64,000 bases of DNA from assembly GCF_000226115.1 (NCBI RefSeq), contig NC_016458.1, positions 8,909,501 to 8,973,500 of the forward strand. Reading direction: 5' to 3'. Position 1 is the first letter of the stretch, and each line of letters starts with the position of its first letter. This DNA is from Thermothielavioides terrestris NRRL 8126 (taxonomy: Eukaryota > Ascomycota > Sordariomycetes > Sordariales > Chaetomiaceae). Made by a program: the position numbers and the translations under genes. Shown one piece after another: positions 61,123 to 64,000 of this stretch. The notes beneath the pieces are model-generated. The model had not been told where the DNA came from, ran no database searches, and was given only the letters and a program-made list of their open reading frames with translations.

Positions 61123-61974
61123 ATGGCTACTGCGGCGCAGGAACAGGCTGCGCTGGTCGAGAAGTCAAAGCGTCTCGCCGCCTACCAGGCCGTCAAGGAC
61201 TACCTCCTCCCCGAATACACGAGGATAGGTATCGGTTCCGGAAGCACCGTCGTCTACGTGGTCGAGGCGATTGCCGCTCTCGGCCCCGCCGTCACGTCCA
61301 ACATGTCCTTCTACCCGACAGGCTCGCAATCCGAGGAGCTCATTGAGGCGGCCGGTTTAAGACTCCAGTACATCAGCAAGCTGCCGGCAGGACAGCAATT
61401 GGACGTCGCCTTCGACGGTGCTGACGAGGTGGATGACGACCTGAACCTGATCAAGGGCGGCGGAGCATGCCTGTGGCAAGAGAAGATCGTGGCCACCAGC
61501 GCAAAGCGCTTCGTCTGCGTCGCCGACTTCCGCAAGCTTTCCGCCCGCCTGGGCACCACCTGGAAGAAGGGCATCCCCATCGAGGTGCTGCCCATGGCAG
61601 CCCCGCGCGTCCTCGACGAGCTCGTCAGGATGGGCTCACAGAACCCGCGTATTCGCCCCGGCCTGCCCGGCAAGGCTGGCGCGATCGTCACGGACAATGG
61701 CATGTGGATCATTGATGCGCCGTTCGCGCCGCTGCGACTGCCCAAGGATGTCGATAGCGCCAACCACACCGACACCGGGAGCGACGGTGTGTGGACCGTC
61801 GACGCGCTGGCAGACAGGCTGATCAAGATCCCGGGGGTTGCCGAGATTGGCTTGTTCTACGGCAAGAACGGATTGGAGGTTGCCAGCGGCGCCCAGAAGC
61901 CCGTGGCCGCGTATTTCGGAATGGCCGATGGTTCGGTTGAGGTCAGAACGCGTCCGATTCGAGGCGACAAGTGA
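61123..61974 (+). CDS. RKI1: Ribose-5-phosphate isomerase A
   Basis: Interconverts ribose-5-phosphate and ribulose-5-phosphate in the non-oxidative pentose phosphate pathway; cytosolic in yeast. Single exon, 283 residues from the ATG at 61123, close to the fungal norm of 250-300. Motifs: GIGSGST (36-42, phosphate loop), DGADEVD (98-104, with the catalytic-site Asp98 and Asp101), KGGGACLWQEK (111-121, with Lys111 and the catalytic Glu120). The C-terminal half is complete through GVAEIGLFYG to the stop. The family match begins at this Met, although the frame is open further upstream (60871). No intron is needed. The nearest upstream feature is the foldback element, so its promoter must lie within or beyond that element. 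Confidence 0.95.
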   Translation: MATAAQEQAALVEKSKRLAAYQAVKDYLLPEYTRIGIGSGSTVVYVVEAIAALGPAVTSNMSFYPTGSQSEELIEAAGLRLQYISKLPAGQQLDVAFDGADEVDDDLNLIKGGGACLWQEKIVATSAKRFVCVADFRKLSARLGTTWKKGIPIEVLPMAAPRVLDELVRMGSQNPRIRPGLPGKAGAIVTDNGMWIIDAPFAPLRLPKDVDSANHTDTGSDGVWTVDALADRLIKIPGVAEIGLFYGKNGLEVASGAQKPVAAYFGMADGSVEVRTRPIRGDK

Positions 61975-64000
61975 TTGTTTGGGCTCGCCATCCCTTGCCC
62001 TCCCTCGCCGCCCTGCGCCACCACCAACACGGAGATATAGAAGTAGACACACGAGCGTTAGATTTCCGGGAAGGATAGCCGGAGAGCCACATCAGCTCTC
62101 TGCCCAAGATTACTTGCTTCGGTGTGCTTCGGGTCTCGCGGAGAACCTAGCTGGACATTCGCTCTCCGCAGACCCATGAGTTTGGCCCAGGGGTCTGGCC
62201 CGCAGCGGAAGGATACCCCATACCAACGCTTTGGTGATCGGACCGTCCCGTACTACCTGTGTTAAGCTTCGCAGCAAATACACAGCCAAGGCGTCATGCC
62301 CCTGAGATCAGGAATGGCCGTTAGGCCGGTGGATGTCACATACTGGTTTCATCAGTCTACAACTACCTGGCATTGACCTGCGACCCCCGTTCCCCGTCGG
62401 ATTGGTGTGCTGGCCACAGCCCGCAATCGATACCTTCTCAATTCCGTTGGTATCAATCTACTTGTGATCAAGACTCTTGTTTCCGCGGTCGGTTCCAGCT
62501 GAGAGGCGTGTCCCGCGCCTCCTCATAAGGCGAGTCGAAGGCGGGCTGTGCCGAGGGGCCAAGGGCTGTTCCGCGGGTCGGGTCGCGTTTCGGGGGTTTC
62601 GAGACAGCGCTTGCCAGGCGCTCCCAATGGACTGCGCGTTCGGGCGCTGCATCCAGGGGGGTCACAACGCCGAGGCATTTCCTGAAAACGCAGAGCTGGG
62701 ACCACACAAATTCGCATTCAAGCGTTATGTACGAGCGCCTCAAGTTTGGAGCCATGGGAAGTGCGCAAAGAGCCCAACAATGCACGCTCGCGAACTCACG
62801 CCCACTGCGTAGGCCTTTCCAGCTGGCTGTGGGCTCGTTCGACACCGTCACGTGGCTGCATTGTGATGTGCCGCAGACTTGGCTTGGTTGGTGCCGCTCT
62901 GGCCAGAGCCGCCAGGGCATTCAACCTGGACAGCTAACGTTACCTTAGCAAGTAGCAGCTCCCCGTCCAGGAGGATAGAAGACCGGGCCGTCCCAGTTTC
63001 ATTGCCCGGCAACTGGATAGCTGCATAGATAGGGTTAGGGTTATACGTCGATTCTTGCCTACTACCTACTGTGTAGCCAGACAGCTCGAGCGGGGCGGCA
63101 GCAGGCAGAGGGAACCCTCTGCGGAGGACTCGCAGTTAGTGAGCGAGGGGGAGGTCTTCATAGGATTGGCCTACGGAGAGGGACTGCGTGACGGCCTTGG
63201 GGGGAAGTGCGCCACACACATTTTTAGCCTGAGAGCTGAAGGCGGGCGCGGGTGAGATGGGGGCGGAGGCCGGCCAGGACTCTTCGGCTCCCGGCAACAT
63301 GAGACACGCCGAGGGAAAACTTCTTTTGTGCGCCCGGCATCGTAGGGGACAGGATATGGTCCAACTGAGGGAAGTGACTGAAGTACAAAACTGCGGCCGC
63401 CGGTAACTCCACCCGCTCCCGAGAGTGTCGTGTTCCCCTGGGCTGTTTCCTTTGACCCCAACTGCGCCCGCAAATTTGCATCCGAAATTGCGGGTCCCGC
63501 GGCCTGGCGCGTCGTTAACTACCAGAAATTCAACGGAGCAGAGTGAGGCCAAGTGCCTCAAATGGCTAGGCTTCAACCTCCTGCTCGCCGACATCGACGG
63601 GACTGGCGGCGGGACTAACGCCGTATGTTGCGCGCAGTAGACCAAGTGCAGGCTCTGCGGGGGGGAACTGCGTTACGCGCCTGCCGGGGCGACGGATTGC
63701 CCGCCTGGCCGCCGAAGCGTCCGAGATTCGAGGGAGGGAATTGTTGCTTCGGGAACTGTGGAACCTGCGCCCGGAGGCGCAGGAAACCTTGTTGGGCGGC
63801 CACCCCAGAACCACTCACTACCCGGCGTAAGTCACTGATCAGCTCGGCTGCTTTTCAGGCGCGTTCTTGATCGCCTGGTGCGCTCTCGCCAGCGCTCAGG
63901 AAATCCGCTTATGCCTCTCCTCTCTGAGGATAGGAAAGGAGTTTGGAAGAGCGCTGTCCGAGACTTTATCGTTAACGTGGTGGGGGTGCGCAAGCCGGAT
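61975..64000. other. 2-kb GC-rich stretch without a recognisable gene
   Basis: I find no protein motif, tRNA or splice-compatible gene here. Frames of 60-170 codons occur on both strands (for example 62468-62920 and 63136-63645, minus) but overlap antisense frames of equal length and have no recognisable domain. The first 100-200 bp are probably the isomerase 3' UTR. The right end may be the upstream region of a gene outside the window. Confidence 0.5.
63030..63043 (+). repeat. Short interstitial telomere-like repeat
   Basis: TAGGGTTAGGGTTA, just over two units of TTAGGG, in unique GC-rich DNA. Such telobox-like words occur in fungal promoters, or can be scars of repair. It is too short to mark an internal telomere. 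Confidence 0.5.

Noticed and set aside
62468..62920. 150-codon minus-strand frame right of the isomerase
   Set aside because: Mirrored by plus-strand frames of similar length; no motif and no sign of splice structure.

Overview
The window comes from a filamentous ascomycete, probably a member of the Sordariomycetes. It has short GT-AG introns of 50-97 bp, an intron-containing tRNA gene, fungal-type proteins, and a sharp split into two compartments. Bases 1 to about 50,740 are AT-rich, very rich in TpA and poor in CpA/TpG, and carry no intact reading frame. This is the classical signature of repeat-induced point mutation (RIP). Bases about 50,740-64,000 are GC-rich, unmutated and carry the genes.

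The RIP block is built almost entirely from copies of one non-LTR (LINE, probably Tad1-clade) retrotransposon family of about 5.6 kb. Its order is a short 5' leader, ORF1 with CCHC knuckles, ORF2 with an endonuclease (EEP) domain then reverse transcriptase, and a 3' UTR with a small hairpin and a (TAA)n tail. I could resolve nesting from matching target-site duplications. E3 (6999-12591) sits in E2 (3970-6998 + 12592-15204), which sits in E1 (3292-3969 + 15205-17353). M4 (19278-24869) sits in P2 (17354-19277 + 24870-28119). M7 (39572-45164) sits in M6 (38425-39571 + 45165-49872), which sits in P3 (35434-38424 + 49873-50102). P1 (1-3291) interrupts E1 from the left edge. Other pieces are a rearranged copy (28211-32716), a RIP-destroyed Ty3/Gypsy gag-pol fragment (32717-35433), and a 248-bp insert that is barely mutated (47917-48164).

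The gene-bearing part holds, in order: galactokinase (minus strand, 2 exons); tRNA-Arg(CCG) with an intron (minus); a TauD-type alpha-ketoglutarate-dependent dioxygenase (minus, 4 exons); a Dal5-family MFS transporter (plus, 11 exons, including one GC-AG intron); a 1-kb foldback element made of diverged terminal inverted repeats around 23-bp and 15-bp minisatellites; ribose-5-phosphate isomerase (plus, single exon); and 2 kb of GC-rich sequence in which I recognise no gene. The dioxygenase and the Dal5-type carrier diverge from a shared 1.7-kb intergenic region. Yeast has a Dal5-family sulfonate carrier (Soa1) and a TauD-type sulfonate dioxygenase (Jlp1), so the pair may form a small sulfonate-uptake and desulfonation unit.
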